NCBI GenBank assembly: GCA_964501365.1
Contig: CAZCST010000039.1
Location: forward strand, 186,001 to 250,000
Direction: 5' to 3'
DNA: 64,000 nucleotides
From: CAZAMB01 sp964501365
GTDB taxonomy: Bacteria > Planctomycetota > Phycisphaerae > UBA1845
The position numbers and the translations under genes were made by a program. Shown here piece after piece: positions 43,238 to 52,713 of the stretch. Position 1 is the stretch's first letter; every line of letters begins with the position of its first letter. The notes under the pieces were generated by a model that saw nothing but the letters and a program-made list of their open reading frames with translations, was not told the DNA's origin and searched no databases.

Positions 43238-43454
43238 GTTTGTTTCCTTCCTCATGAGGCAAAGTCTAACCCAGTGACGAAAATCGGATGCACCCTGAGA
43301 CACCTGGTTGACGTGGCGATTTGTCTTTGCTCTTGTGATTCGCGGGCATGTCTTGTTTGGAAGTGTGCCCATGTGCACGATCCGGACAATCCGTGCCGCA
43401 CTGCCCGACATGGGCGGGTACGCTAAATTCAGCGTTCGGCGATACTTATGTGAC

Positions 43455-43527
<73 letters not shown>

Positions 43528-43561
43528 GAAGCGGCCCACGATATCACAGACGGCCGTCGCG

Positions 43562-44815
43562 TCAAGGTTTTGCCGCCTGCCCCTCGGCCAGCAGGTGTTC
43601 GATGAGCGATTCAAACTTGGTCTGAAATGCGGCGTACGCATCGCCGGTCGCCGGTCCGGAAAAGCCGGTGTACACGGCCCGCACTTTTCCCTGGCGGTCA
43701 AGAACGATCAGCGTGGGAAAGGCTCGCAGCTTGTCGAGCATGGGCAGCGAGGCTGAGGCCTTTTCGCGGTCTGATACTCCGGCAATGAGGACTGGGTATT
43801 CGACCTTGTGCCGCTCGACGAAGGTCTTCACTTGCTGCGTGTCGCGCGGCAGATCGCCGGTAAGCTCAAATGCCAGCCCAAGAACCGACAGTCCCCGGTC
43901 GCGGAACCGTTTGTGCAAGTCGGCCAGATAGTGCGAGGCGTCATGGCAGTTGGGGCACCACGATCCGAAGACTTCGATCACGCGCGCTTTACCGGCAAAG
44001 TCCGGATCGGCCAGCGAGCGCGTTTTGCCATTCAAATCCGGGAACGCGACCTTGGCGAGGTCGGCGTTATCCACCCCCTTGGTCATCTCGAATGCGTCGG
44101 GCAATTGTGCGTTGGGATCTTTCTTTGCAGTCCAAGTATCGTGAAAGGCATCTCGCGACCAGAAGTCGCCGACAAGTGTGCCGTCAGGGACACCCTTTGC
44201 CGTGATCAGAAATGCGTGCGCCCCGTCGAAATTGGAAAGCTTCAATTCGTTTGGCCCAATCATTCCAGCCAAAAAACCGTAGTCACCGGTTGTGGTGAGG
44301 AACGTCCCTGTAAGAGTGCCGTCATCATGCGCCTTAAACTCGCTAATGGCAGGATCAGATTCCGACGCAAATTTGACTGACCATCTGCCATTAATGCCGT
44401 TGGCGGCTCCGGTGGGGATGATTGTTTGATTCGGAAACCGAGGGTGTATGCCGGGCGTGGCGTGGAATGGCATTTCGATCCACTTATCAACTTTGCTACG
44501 CTTACGCCAAGTGCCCTCCCATCGATCTCCGCTAACATTCTTCACACGAAGGACAGAATCGTAATGCACAATGTCCAACACAAGTTCCGTGCCATCCCAT
44601 GTCACTTTCGGAATGGGCGATCGATCGGGCTCATTGATAAGCCAGCCGGACCACTTGTCACCTTCTCGCTGGAGCTCGAAGTGAAAGGGAATCTCGCCGC
44701 CGGGACAGTCGAGCCACCCGCGCCACAGGCCTGTCGGCGGCTCCGTGGCATGGGCAGCCTGTACAGCAAACGGAGAAAAGATCGCAACAATCAAAAGCGT
44801 TTTCGTGCGATTCAT
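43562..44815 (-). CDS. Exported TlpA-like thioredoxin-domain protein
   Basis: The 417-residue protein has an export signal (LLIVAIFSPFAVQAAHA), then about 240 residues of beta-rich domain. A C-terminal TlpA/ResA-like fold carries the redox pair in FGSWCPNCHD and the cis-proline loop in RAFPTLIVLDRQG. TlpA proteins reduce or oxidise periplasmic cysteines, for example in cytochrome maturation. The beta-rich front part (GTLTGTFLTTTGDYGFLAG, TLVGDFWS) is frequent in planctomycete and Bacteroidetes thioredoxins. GAGGG precedes the ATG. The tRNA lies just downstream. Confidence 0.85.
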   Translation of the reverse strand: MNRTKTLLIVAIFSPFAVQAAHATEPPTGLWRGWLDCPGGEIPFHFELQREGDKWSGWLINEPDRSPIPKVTWDGTELVLDIVHYDSVLRVKNVSGDRWEGTWRKRSKVDKWIEMPFHATPGIHPRFPNQTIIPTGAANGINGRWSVKFASESDPAISEFKAHDDGTLTGTFLTTTGDYGFLAGMIGPNELKLSNFDGAHAFLITAKGVPDGTLVGDFWSRDAFHDTWTAKKDPNAQLPDAFEMTKGVDNADLAKVAFPDLNGKTRSLADPDFAGKARVIEVFGSWCPNCHDASHYLADLHKRFRDRGLSVLGLAFELTGDLPRDTQQVKTFVERHKVEYPVLIAGVSDREKASASLPMLDKLRAFPTLIVLDRQGKVRAVYTGFSGPATGDAYAAFQTKFESLIEHLLAEGQAAKP

Positions 44816-45319
44816 GATAGGTTACCCTCTTCAAAACTCCTGCACGGTGGATTTCGATGCGGCAAAGAGGAGACAATGGGCGTTACGCGGAAGCAAGTTT
44901 CTTCAACCTGGCATATGATCAAGCAGTACTTATAACCAGCTTCGTTTCGTAATTTTCCCGTTTCGGATCCAGCTCCCCCACCAGCGGAAGGACCGCCCTT
45001 CGCGCCAGGATATGATAACATCGAAGGCGCGCGCAAGTGAACCACTTTCTTGGATCAGGGCTTTTCATTGATATTTGCAGAGTAAGATGGAGGGGACCAC
45101 TTGGCGATCGCGGTACTGAGTGTGCCCAAGCGCGCCTCCGCCCGCTTCGGGGCGGGAAGATCAAAGAGGGCGAAACCACGGGTTCCGCTTCGCTCCACCC
45201 GTGGCAACAGACCTTGGCCCCTGTCGGGGCCCAATCCGTAGTTTCATGCGAGTCATTCATATTCTGTTTGAAAATAGATAAATGGGGTATCATATCCGGC
45301 AATCCTGAATCAAGATGGA
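44816..45319. other. Gene-free spacer with three stacked hairpins
   Basis: The spacer lies between the divergent thioredoxin and SPFH units. It has no credible coding frame. It contains three GC-rich inverted repeats in about 100 bases, listed separately. Confidence 0.5.
45138..45234. repeat. Cluster of three GC-rich hairpins
   Basis: Stem one pairs CCGCCC (45138-45143) with GGGCGG (45150-45155). Stem two pairs CCACGGGT (45176-45183) with ACCCGTGG (45197-45204), with a 13-base loop. Stem three pairs GGCCCC (45216-45221) with GGGGCC (45226-45231), with loop TGTC. None has a T tract. The set could be a REP-like repeat or a structured leader of the SPFH operon. Confidence 0.55.
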
Positions 45320-45538
45320 ATGCGATCTATGCGATTGTTGGCGCCTATGACCCTGCTTGTCGTTGTGCTGCTGGCTTTCTGCCTGCTGGCCGGAATCGCC
45401 ATCATCTTGCGATCTGCGCGAAACGATGGACAAACCGGGGTCATTTGCCCAAAGTGCGGCGCAAAAATTCGTCCGCTGGCCAAATATTGCAGCCACTGCG
45501 GAGCGGATATTCGTAAACCATCCTCATCGTGCGATTGA
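45320..45538 (+). CDS. Membrane-anchored zinc-ribbon miniprotein (SPFH operon)
   Basis: The 72-residue protein has one N-terminal helix (LLAPMTLLVVVLLAFCLLAGIAIIL). A zinc ribbon follows, CPKCGAKIRPLAKYCSHCG. It resembles the 64-residue protein at 15766-15960 in layout and ribbon but not in the helix. It ends 14 bases before the first SPFH gene, so it is probably the first gene of that operon and may be a small partner of the SPFH complex; this is inference. The ribosome site is weak. Confidence 0.6.
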   Translation: MRSMRLLAPMTLLVVVLLAFCLLAGIAIILRSARNDGQTGVICPKCGAKIRPLAKYCSHCGADIRKPSSSCD

Positions 45539-45552
45539 AAGGTGACGGAACC

Positions 45553-47133
45553 ATGACCCAACCCAAGGACTTTAGTTCCAATCCGACCCTGCATGTATCG
45601 CGAACAGCCATCCTGGCCGGGCTGGCCTTTGTACTCTTTTTTTTGGTCGGGTTCGTCTACTGGTTCATCATTCGAGTCGAGGTGAATGCCGGGGAGATTC
45701 TCGTGCTTGTGAACAAGACGGGGAGCGAACTTCCCACCGATCTCACGCACGAATTCGGCGACCAGGTTGTCCTCTTTCCCGAGCTGGTTCACGCGATCTC
45801 ATCGAAAACAGGCCAAACTGACGACTACGTCCGCGAGCACTACAAGGGCATCCGCCACGAAGTGCTGCCCGAGGGACGGTACTTCCCGAATCCATACAGC
45901 TACAAAACCATCAAACTCGCCGCGACCACCATCGAGCAAAATGAAATGGGAGTGCTCATTCGCAAATTCGGCAAGCCGCTTCCGTTCCCCAAGACGGTAG
46001 CCACCGAGCCGGACGAACGCGGGCCGGTCACCGAAATCCTCCGGCCCGGGCGACACAACATCAACCTGCTGGCGTACGAAGTGCAGCGCTTTCCTGCAAT
46101 TCAGATTCCAGAGGGTCACATGGGCGTAGTGACGCTACTGAGCGGGCTCGAACCAACACACAAAAATACCTTCACTGTCGAACCCGGAGAGAAGGGCGTG
46201 CAGCGCGAAACTCTCGCACCGGGACTCGAATACTACAATCCCTATCTCAAGCGCATCGAAATCGTGGACGTGCGCAGCCACAAGTACGATATGCTCTTTC
46301 ACGACGCGATTCAGTTTCCCTCCAACGACAGCTTCACCATCACCATCGAGGGCACGATCGAATGGGCCATCCGGCAGGACCGCGTGGCCGAAGTCACTGT
46401 GTCGTACGGCGACGCCGACGACATCCTCGACAAGATCATCCTTCCCAACACACGAAGCATCGCCCGTATCCAGGGTTCGAAACTCGATGCCCGCGAGTTC
46501 ATCAGCGGAAAGACCCGCGGCGCATTTCAAGACCGCCTGCTGGCCGAACTTCGCGGAGCCTGCTGGCAGCAGGGAATCGAGATTCGCTCGGCCCTGGTCC
46601 GCGATATTCAGCCGCCCGCCGAAATCGCCTCGCTGATCAGCCAGCGCGAGCAGGCCGATCAGGAAATCGAACGATCCACAAATGAAATGAAGGAAGCCCA
46701 GTCGGAGGCCATGCTCGTCGAGCAGCGGGAGCTTCAAGAGCAAAACAAGGCCATCGGCGACGCCCGCCGCAAAGTGGTCACCGTCGTCAAGGAGGCGGAG
46801 CAGAAAAAGGGCGTGGCAATCACCAATGCCCAGCGCCAGTTTGAAGTCGGAAAGCTCCAGCTTGAGGCCGCAACCAAGCAGGCGCAGGCAGTGGTGTCCC
46901 GAGGCCGCGCCGAGGCTGACGTGGTGCTTTTTCACTATCAGGCGAAAGCAGAACCGCTTGCCACCGCCGTTACCGCATTCGGAGGCGGAAAGACCTATGC
47001 GCAACAGTTTTTCCTGCAGCGCGTCGCCCCTTCGATCACCTCCATCATGACCAATACGGAAGGCCCGTTCGCCGAAATCTTCAAACAGCTTCAGTCCTTT
47101 GATGCGAAGCCCACTGCAGGAGCAAAACCATGA
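45553..47133 (+). CDS. SPFH/Band-7 membrane protein, first of pair
   Basis: The 526-residue protein has one N-terminal transmembrane helix (AILAGLAFVLFFLVGFVYWFII). An unusual region with two FGKPLPF/LRPGRHNINLLAY-type motifs follows, then the SPFH core (GTIEWAIRQDRVAEVTVSYGDADDILDKIILPNTRSIARIQ...REFISGKTRGAFQDRLLAEL). A long coiled coil from about residue 355 ends near AVTAFGGGKTYAQQFF. HflK/HflC, stomatin and flotillin proteins of this kind build membrane cages or rings. Its stop overlaps the start of the next gene (ATGA). AGGTGA precedes the ATG at 45553. Confidence 0.8.
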   Translation: MTQPKDFSSNPTLHVSRTAILAGLAFVLFFLVGFVYWFIIRVEVNAGEILVLVNKTGSELPTDLTHEFGDQVVLFPELVHAISSKTGQTDDYVREHYKGIRHEVLPEGRYFPNPYSYKTIKLAATTIEQNEMGVLIRKFGKPLPFPKTVATEPDERGPVTEILRPGRHNINLLAYEVQRFPAIQIPEGHMGVVTLLSGLEPTHKNTFTVEPGEKGVQRETLAPGLEYYNPYLKRIEIVDVRSHKYDMLFHDAIQFPSNDSFTITIEGTIEWAIRQDRVAEVTVSYGDADDILDKIILPNTRSIARIQGSKLDAREFISGKTRGAFQDRLLAELRGACWQQGIEIRSALVRDIQPPAEIASLISQREQADQEIERSTNEMKEAQSEAMLVEQRELQEQNKAIGDARRKVVTVVKEAEQKKGVAITNAQRQFEVGKLQLEAATKQAQAVVSRGRAEADVVLFHYQAKAEPLATAVTAFGGGKTYAQQFFLQRVAPSITSIMTNTEGPFAEIFKQLQSFDAKPTAGAKP

Positions 47134-48842
47134 TTCGACGAATCATTACATCTTTGATCGGCCTCCTGCTCATCGCGTGTGCCCTGCTCGGCGCACTGAT
47201 CTGGTATACGTTCCGCGTCTACGTTCCGCCGGACATGTGCGCGGTAATGATTCGCAAGAGCGGCGACCCCCTTCCCGCCGGACAGCTCGTGGCGACGGAA
47301 CCGGGCCAAAGAGGCATTCAGGAAGAAGTGCTCGGCCCCGGACGCTATTTCTACAACCCAATCACCTGGGACTACGAAATCCATCCCTTGACCACGATTC
47401 CCAGCGGCGACGCAAGCACGTGGGAGTGGATCAACACGCTGGGTGAAACCTCCATCGATCGATTGCACAAAGGCGCTCTCGTACTCGATGGCAAATTCCC
47501 GCAGATCGGCGTGGTCACACGGAAAGTCGGCAAATCGCCTCGCCCGGACCAGGTTGTGGTTTCCCGTGCGTCAGGAATTCAGGGCATCATTGAAGAAGTG
47601 CTCACGCCGGGGACCTACAAGATCAACCCGTTCGTGTTTGACGTGCAGATCAAACCGGCCACCGTCATTCCCGCCGGTTTTGTCGGCGTGGTCACCAACC
47701 TTTTCGGAACCCAGGCCGACGCCATGAGCCATGTGGACACGGAATTCATTTCGCAAACGGATCGGCAGGAGGGTCAGGTCGCAAAGGCTGAGGAATTTGT
47801 CCATACCGCGCGGCCCCTTGCACTTCCCGGACAGCGCGGCACACTGGCCGATGTCCTGCAGCCGGGCATCTATTTCATCAATCCCAAGTTGCAGAAGGTG
47901 ACGCTCGTTGAAATCGGCTTTAACGAATATTCGCAGCTCAAGACCGGCAAAGAGGATCAGCGAATCTCGTTTCCTTCCGACACCGGCTTTAACATTCAGA
48001 TCGAAGTTACCATCATCTGGGGAATTCACCCCAAGCACGCCGCGCAAATCATCAACGAGTTCGGAAACATCGACGGCGTGCTGGAGAAGGTCATCGGGCC
48101 GCAGCTTCGCTCCATTGGCCGCAACATCGGCTCGACCTATGCCGCGCGCGATTTCATCCAGGGCGAGAAACGCGAGCTGTTCCAGAAAGCACTGACCGCC
48201 GAGCTGCAGCGCGTCTGCCGATCCAAGAACATCGAAGTGCTCATCGCCCTGGTGCGCGAGATCGAAGTTCATGCGCCCACCGCCGACGCACGCGTCGGCG
48301 AAGTCGCCGAGGACCTCAAGCGCACCATTCAGCAAAGCTACATCGCCACTGAAAGCCGAATCACCAAGGACAAGCAGCGCGAAGCAGCGGCCGTCCGCGC
48401 CAAGCTCGAAGAAGAACGCAAGAAAGTCGAAATCGCCCGCGAAAACATCCGTGCGCAGACTCGCGTCATGGTGGCCGGCATTCTTGCGGAGGGGGACAAG
48501 AAGGCGGCCGAAGTCGACGCCCAGGCCCAGCTTGAGGTGGCCGTCATTCAGCAGGAAGTTGCGCAGCTCGAAGCCAAACGGACGGAAATCCTGGGACGCG
48601 CTGACGCGGACGTGGAGAAGATGAAAAAGGAGTCCGAGGCGAAGGGATACCAGATGCTGGTGCAGGCCTTTGGCGGCGGCGAAGCCTTCAACCTTTACAC
48701 GTTTGCAGAAAATTTCAAACCCGAATCGATCCAGCTTTTCTTTGCCGGAGAAGGCACGTTTTGGACGGACCTTTCGCGCATGCAGGAAATCGGGGCGGCA
48801 AAACTCCTCGAACGATCCTCGTCAGGCGCCACGAAAGACTAG
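47130..48842 (+). CDS. SPFH/Band-7 membrane protein, second of pair
   Basis: The 570-residue partner has one N-terminal helix (IITSLIGLLLIACALLGALIWYTF) and repeats the architecture of its neighbour. The motif GDPLPAGQLVATEPGQRGIQEEVLGPGRYFYNP parallels FGKPLPF...LRPGRHNIN. The SPFH core is IQIEVTIIWGIHPKHAAQIINEFGNIDGVLEKVIGPQLRSIGRNIG. The coiled coil from about 385 is rich in Ala, Glu and Lys and ends AFGGGEAFNLYTFAENF. The four-base overlap with the first gene implies equimolar synthesis. The two could form a hetero-oligomeric cage like HflKC, but no FtsH gene is near. Its stop overlaps the convergent cysteine-rich gene by four bases. Confidence 0.82.
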   Translation: MIRRIITSLIGLLLIACALLGALIWYTFRVYVPPDMCAVMIRKSGDPLPAGQLVATEPGQRGIQEEVLGPGRYFYNPITWDYEIHPLTTIPSGDASTWEWINTLGETSIDRLHKGALVLDGKFPQIGVVTRKVGKSPRPDQVVVSRASGIQGIIEEVLTPGTYKINPFVFDVQIKPATVIPAGFVGVVTNLFGTQADAMSHVDTEFISQTDRQEGQVAKAEEFVHTARPLALPGQRGTLADVLQPGIYFINPKLQKVTLVEIGFNEYSQLKTGKEDQRISFPSDTGFNIQIEVTIIWGIHPKHAAQIINEFGNIDGVLEKVIGPQLRSIGRNIGSTYAARDFIQGEKRELFQKALTAELQRVCRSKNIEVLIALVREIEVHAPTADARVGEVAEDLKRTIQQSYIATESRITKDKQREAAAVRAKLEEERKKVEIARENIRAQTRVMVAGILAEGDKKAAEVDAQAQLEVAVIQQEVAQLEAKRTEILGRADADVEKMKKESEAKGYQMLVQAFGGGEAFNLYTFAENFKPESIQLFFAGEGTFWTDLSRMQEIGAAKLLERSSSGATKD

Positions 48843-51800
48843 AAAGTCAATCCGGAGTGCCGCGTAGCAAACCGCAGCTTGGCGCCGATCAGGAGCAGCA
48901 AGGTGAGGATGACCAGCCCCCACTGCGATATCGTGGGGATGTCGTTGTCGCAATCCTCGGCCACGACCGCAATGTCGCAGGGCAAGGACGCATTCTGGCA
49001 TTCGTCATGAGCCAGGCATTGAATGGTCAGCGGGCCGTTCGGAGGCGGAGCACCCAGGGGCAGACCGTCGCTTCGCGTGCAAATCACCGAACAAGTTCCG
49101 CAGGTGTCATTGCAAGCTGGCGGGGTAAACGCCAATGGTTGTTCGAGGCACGCGGACATGCTTGTCGGGCAGGCAACAATAAACGGCGCGTGCGTATCGA
49201 TGATTTCGATTCGCTGAGTACAAGTCGCCGTGTTGCCGGTGGTGTCGCCGTCAGCCGTATTCCCTTCGGCAAAGAGATTTGAGCCGTCGGACACGGTATA
49301 GGTGTTGAGCTTGATGAGCTTGGGTGGAGGGCTGATGCCGGCCGTAGTCGGCGTACAATCGCCCACGATTTCCTCTACGACAACCTTGACCTGCGGGTCG
49401 GGGTTGCAATTGTCGGAAACGATCGGCTCGCCGGGGACGATGATCGCGTCGCACTCAACCCGCTGGTCCGGCGGGCAAGTGATCTGCGGCGGAGTCGTAT
49501 CCACGACCTTGACGACCTGCTGACACGTCGCGGAATTTGCGCAATCGTTTGTAAAGCTGCAGGTTCGCGTAACCGTGTACTCCTGCGGCAGCTTTCCGGG
49601 GGTGGTCACGTCTGTACAGGTGGCGACCGGGTTCACGCTGCACGGGTCGTCAACCACGGGCGGCAGGAATGAGCCGACGTTGTCACATTCAAATTCCTGA
49701 TTGGTGCAGGTGATCTGCGGAGTACTGCAAGCGTGGTCGCAACGGTCGGCTGCTTCGTCGCACGTGTCAATCGTGCAACCCAACAGATCGTTGCAATTGG
49801 GCGGAACGCCAGGCTGGCAACCCTGCGTCGGATGGCAGACTTCGGTGCCATTGCAGAACAGACCATCGTTGCAGGCGTTGTCCTGTGGGGTATGGGTACA
49901 GAGGTCCTTGGCCTCGTTGCATGCGTCCAGCGTGCAGGCAATGCCATCATTGCAATCGACGGGTGTACCGGGCACGCACCCTTGCAAAGTGCACGTTTCT
50001 ACGCCATCGCAAAAGGCGCCATTCGTGCACCGGGAATTGTCGAGAGTGTGCTCGCACGCATCCGTCTCGGGATTGCACCGATCATTGGTGCAGTCAATGC
50101 CGTCATCGCACGAGGGCGGAGTAAAGACGCAGGCGTTATCGATGCAATGTCCGATGCCATTACAGAAAAGTTCGCTGACGCAATCCTCGTCGCTCAGGCA
50201 GGACGGACAGCCATTGCCCTCCTCGTCGCACAACGAACCGGAGGCACAAGGCGGAAGGCCCGGCTGGCAGCCTGCCGGGCCGCAGGTTTCCAGTCCCGTA
50301 CAGAACAATCCGTCGTCGCAAGCCGAGTTCTCCGGAGTGTGTACGCATTGGTCGATGGCTTCGTCGCAGATGTCGGTCGTGCATTCATTCGTGTCATGGC
50401 AATCGATGGGGGTTCCCGGGACACACCCCGTGGCCGGATTGCAGGTTTCCACTCCGTCGCAATACAGGCCATCAGCGCAAATGGAATCGTCGGGGATAAA
50501 CTCGCAGGCGTTCAGTTGAGGATTGCAACGATCATTCGTACAGGCGATCCCATCATTGCACACAGGAGGTGTGCCGCTCTGGCAACCCTGAACCGGGTCG
50601 CAAACTTCGATTCCGTTGCAGAAGGCGTCGTCATTGCAAAGGCTGGAATCCGGCGTGTTGACGCAGCGATCATTGACCTCGTCGCAATTGTCCACCGTGC
50701 AGCCCACGCTATCGTTGCAGTTCGGAGGCGTTCCCGCCTGACAGCCAAGAATCGCGTCGCAGCGCTCCTCGCCGTTGCAATAGAGACCGTCATTGCAATG
50801 GGTGGAATCAGGCTGGTGCAGGCAGGAATCGTTGACTTCATCGCAGGAGTCATTCGTGCAGGAAACATCATCACTACAATTGGGCGGCGTACCGGGAACA
50901 CAGCCCGTCTGTGGATTGCAGGTTTCGGTCCCGTCGCAGAAGAGCCCATTGGAGCAAAGCGAGTCATTGGGTATGTGCTGACAGGCGTTGAGCTGCGGGC
51001 TGCAGGAGTCGATCGTGCAAGGGATTCCATCGTCGCAGTTGGGAATCTGACCGGGCTTACACCCAAGTACGGGATCGCATGTCTCCACGCCGTTGCAGAA
51101 CTGTCCATCGTCGCAGCTATCGTTCGGCGTGAACACGCAGCTCCCGGCCTGCGAATCACAGGTGTCTGTCGTGCATGCCAGGCCATCGTTGCACACAGGA
51201 GCCGGTCCCACCTGACAGCCCTTCTTGCGATGGCAGGTTTCCGTTCCGTTGCAAAAGTCGTGGTCGTCGCAGAACGAATCCTGCGGCGTGTGCACGCAGA
51301 GGCCCTTCTCGACGCACGTATCCAATGTGCAATCCACGCCGTCGGAACAATCAACAGGTTTGCCGGGCAGGCATCCCAGCGTTGCGTCACACTGCTCCGT
51401 CCCGTTGCAGAAGTTGTGGTCGTCGCAATCCTGATCGTGCGGCTTGTAAACGCAGGTATATCCGTGAAGCTGCTCATGACACTCGTCAAATGTGCAGGCA
51501 ACGCCGTCGTCGCAGACCGGTGGGGTCCCTCCCATGCACAAGCCGCCTGTGGCCGTGTTCGGAAAAACACATCGCTCAACACCATTGCAAAACAATCCGT
51601 CGTCGCAATTCCTGTCGGCGTTGCAGGGCGGCAGGATGCCGATGATCATGTCGTTGTAATCGTAATTCGGAGTGTGATCCTCTTCGATGAAAATGAACGC
51701 GATAAAGCCCGAACCCAGTTGCACCGTCTGTCCGAATGCCGTGAATTCATACGAGAGAAACTGGTTCGCGCCGTAGTACTTGATCAACTGGTCCGCGCCT

Positions 51801-52243
51801 ACCCGGGTGTAATTGCGCGCGGGGTTGCTGTTGAGGTAGGCATCATTCGTGTCCAGTACGCCATTGGGGCCGCTTAGAAACACGCCGCTCGCATCGGTGA
51901 TGTCGTGAAAGAGCGCGAGATTTGCACCGGGCGGAATGGTGACAACTGCAAATTTCCCGGGATTGTCCGCCGGAGTGAATACGACCAGGTCGTCGGTACT
52001 GGTTCCCACGCCGCCGGGAAAACCGTTGGCCTGACCGTCAAAAAGAAAACTATTCGCAGACGCTGACCCGGATTGCTCGACGAGCAACTTGAACGAAACG
52101 GTTCCAGTAATGCCAAGTCCTTCGAGGTTCCAGGCTGTATCGCCGGGAGGGAACAATTGCTCAGGCGTGAGATTCACCTGTCCGCGGACGGATGAAAGTC
52201 CCAGGCAAAGAAAAGCCGCCGGTATGAAAAACCAATTCTTCAC
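48839..52243 (-). CDS. Giant Cys-module surface protein with IPTL-CTERM-like signal
   Basis: This is a 1134-residue secreted protein. It has a signal peptide and then a DUF4114-like beta domain with IEEDHTPNYDYNDMIIGI near residue 195. Twelve cysteine modules follow over about residues 205-835. Each follows the pattern CDDGxxCTxDxCD...C-x-x-P-x-D...FCNGxExCDPxxGC. HYR-like beta repeats come next (CPPDQRVECDAIIVPGEPIVSDNCNPD, FIVACPTSMSACLEQPL). The C-terminus IPTISQWGLVILTLLLLIGAKLRF is an IPTL-CTERM-like sorting signal. The roughly 70-80 disulfide-prone cysteines suggest an oxidising outside location and a stiff, rod-like body. Role unknown; adhesion or matrix is likely. Confidence 0.86.
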   Translation of the reverse strand: MKNWFFIPAAFLCLGLSSVRGQVNLTPEQLFPPGDTAWNLEGLGITGTVSFKLLVEQSGSASANSFLFDGQANGFPGGVGTSTDDLVVFTPADNPGKFAVVTIPPGANLALFHDITDASGVFLSGPNGVLDTNDAYLNSNPARNYTRVGADQLIKYYGANQFLSYEFTAFGQTVQLGSGFIAFIFIEEDHTPNYDYNDMIIGILPPCNADRNCDDGLFCNGVERCVFPNTATGGLCMGGTPPVCDDGVACTFDECHEQLHGYTCVYKPHDQDCDDHNFCNGTEQCDATLGCLPGKPVDCSDGVDCTLDTCVEKGLCVHTPQDSFCDDHDFCNGTETCHRKKGCQVGPAPVCNDGLACTTDTCDSQAGSCVFTPNDSCDDGQFCNGVETCDPVLGCKPGQIPNCDDGIPCTIDSCSPQLNACQHIPNDSLCSNGLFCDGTETCNPQTGCVPGTPPNCSDDVSCTNDSCDEVNDSCLHQPDSTHCNDGLYCNGEERCDAILGCQAGTPPNCNDSVGCTVDNCDEVNDRCVNTPDSSLCNDDAFCNGIEVCDPVQGCQSGTPPVCNDGIACTNDRCNPQLNACEFIPDDSICADGLYCDGVETCNPATGCVPGTPIDCHDTNECTTDICDEAIDQCVHTPENSACDDGLFCTGLETCGPAGCQPGLPPCASGSLCDEEGNGCPSCLSDEDCVSELFCNGIGHCIDNACVFTPPSCDDGIDCTNDRCNPETDACEHTLDNSRCTNGAFCDGVETCTLQGCVPGTPVDCNDGIACTLDACNEAKDLCTHTPQDNACNDGLFCNGTEVCHPTQGCQPGVPPNCNDLLGCTIDTCDEAADRCDHACSTPQITCTNQEFECDNVGSFLPPVVDDPCSVNPVATCTDVTTPGKLPQEYTVTRTCSFTNDCANSATCQQVVKVVDTTPPQITCPPDQRVECDAIIVPGEPIVSDNCNPDPQVKVVVEEIVGDCTPTTAGISPPPKLIKLNTYTVSDGSNLFAEGNTADGDTTGNTATCTQRIEIIDTHAPFIVACPTSMSACLEQPLAFTPPACNDTCGTCSVICTRSDGLPLGAPPPNGPLTIQCLAHDECQNASLPCDIAVVAEDCDNDIPTISQWGLVILTLLLLIGAKLRFATRHSGLTF

Positions 52244-52713
52244 TTTTCCCCCCTGGCGTTAACTAGACACGTACGTACTTTTTGGCGGGATGTCCGAAAT
52301 AACTCTTTTCCGCCCCCCGAATGCGCGCTGAACCACACTCTGCGCGCTTCAGGAATTCTAGCCAAAATCGAACGGTATGTCCAGCAAAGTCACGTCCACT
52401 TGACAGGTCCCAAAAATCGAGATGGAACGTCATGGATAAACCCCCGGCATCTCAAGAGTTGCAGTTCAGCCGTTTCGTGAATTCGGATCATTTCGCCCGT
52501 TTTCGGACGGTATTCTTGACTTGGGGCGACAAGGGGATTAGAAGTTCTAGCTTTGAATGGGCTTTATAGCCCATCCAACGCAAGCTTGGAATGAAACGAG
52601 GGGTGTCAGGAGAGCCTTTCGCTAAGCGAAGCGCACAGGTCCATATCGATTCATTGTCACCGTCCCAACCAGGCGCTTCGTACTTGTCAACTTCTCCACA
52701 AGGTTTTTGACGT
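52244..52713. other. Divergent spacer with a possible rpsA promoter
   Basis: There is no credible gene between the cysteine-rich protein and the S1 gene. TTGACT (52516-52521) and TAGAAG (52539-52544) have a 17-base spacing and could be the rpsA promoter. A small palindrome, GGGCTTTATAGCCC, lies at 52559-52572. Confidence 0.35.

Noticed and set aside
44919..45302. 127-codon minus-strand frame
   Set aside because: Low-complexity, no start signal, and it covers the three hairpins.
49733..51877. A 714-codon plus-strand frame opposite the cysteine-rich gene
   Set aside because: It mirrors the repeated modules of the minus-strand gene, has no ribosome site or domain, and arises from biased codons.
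48839..52243. CRISPR-like periodic DNA repeats
   Set aside because: The repeats are protein modules with variable spacing and drifting sequence, not identical repeats with equal spacers.
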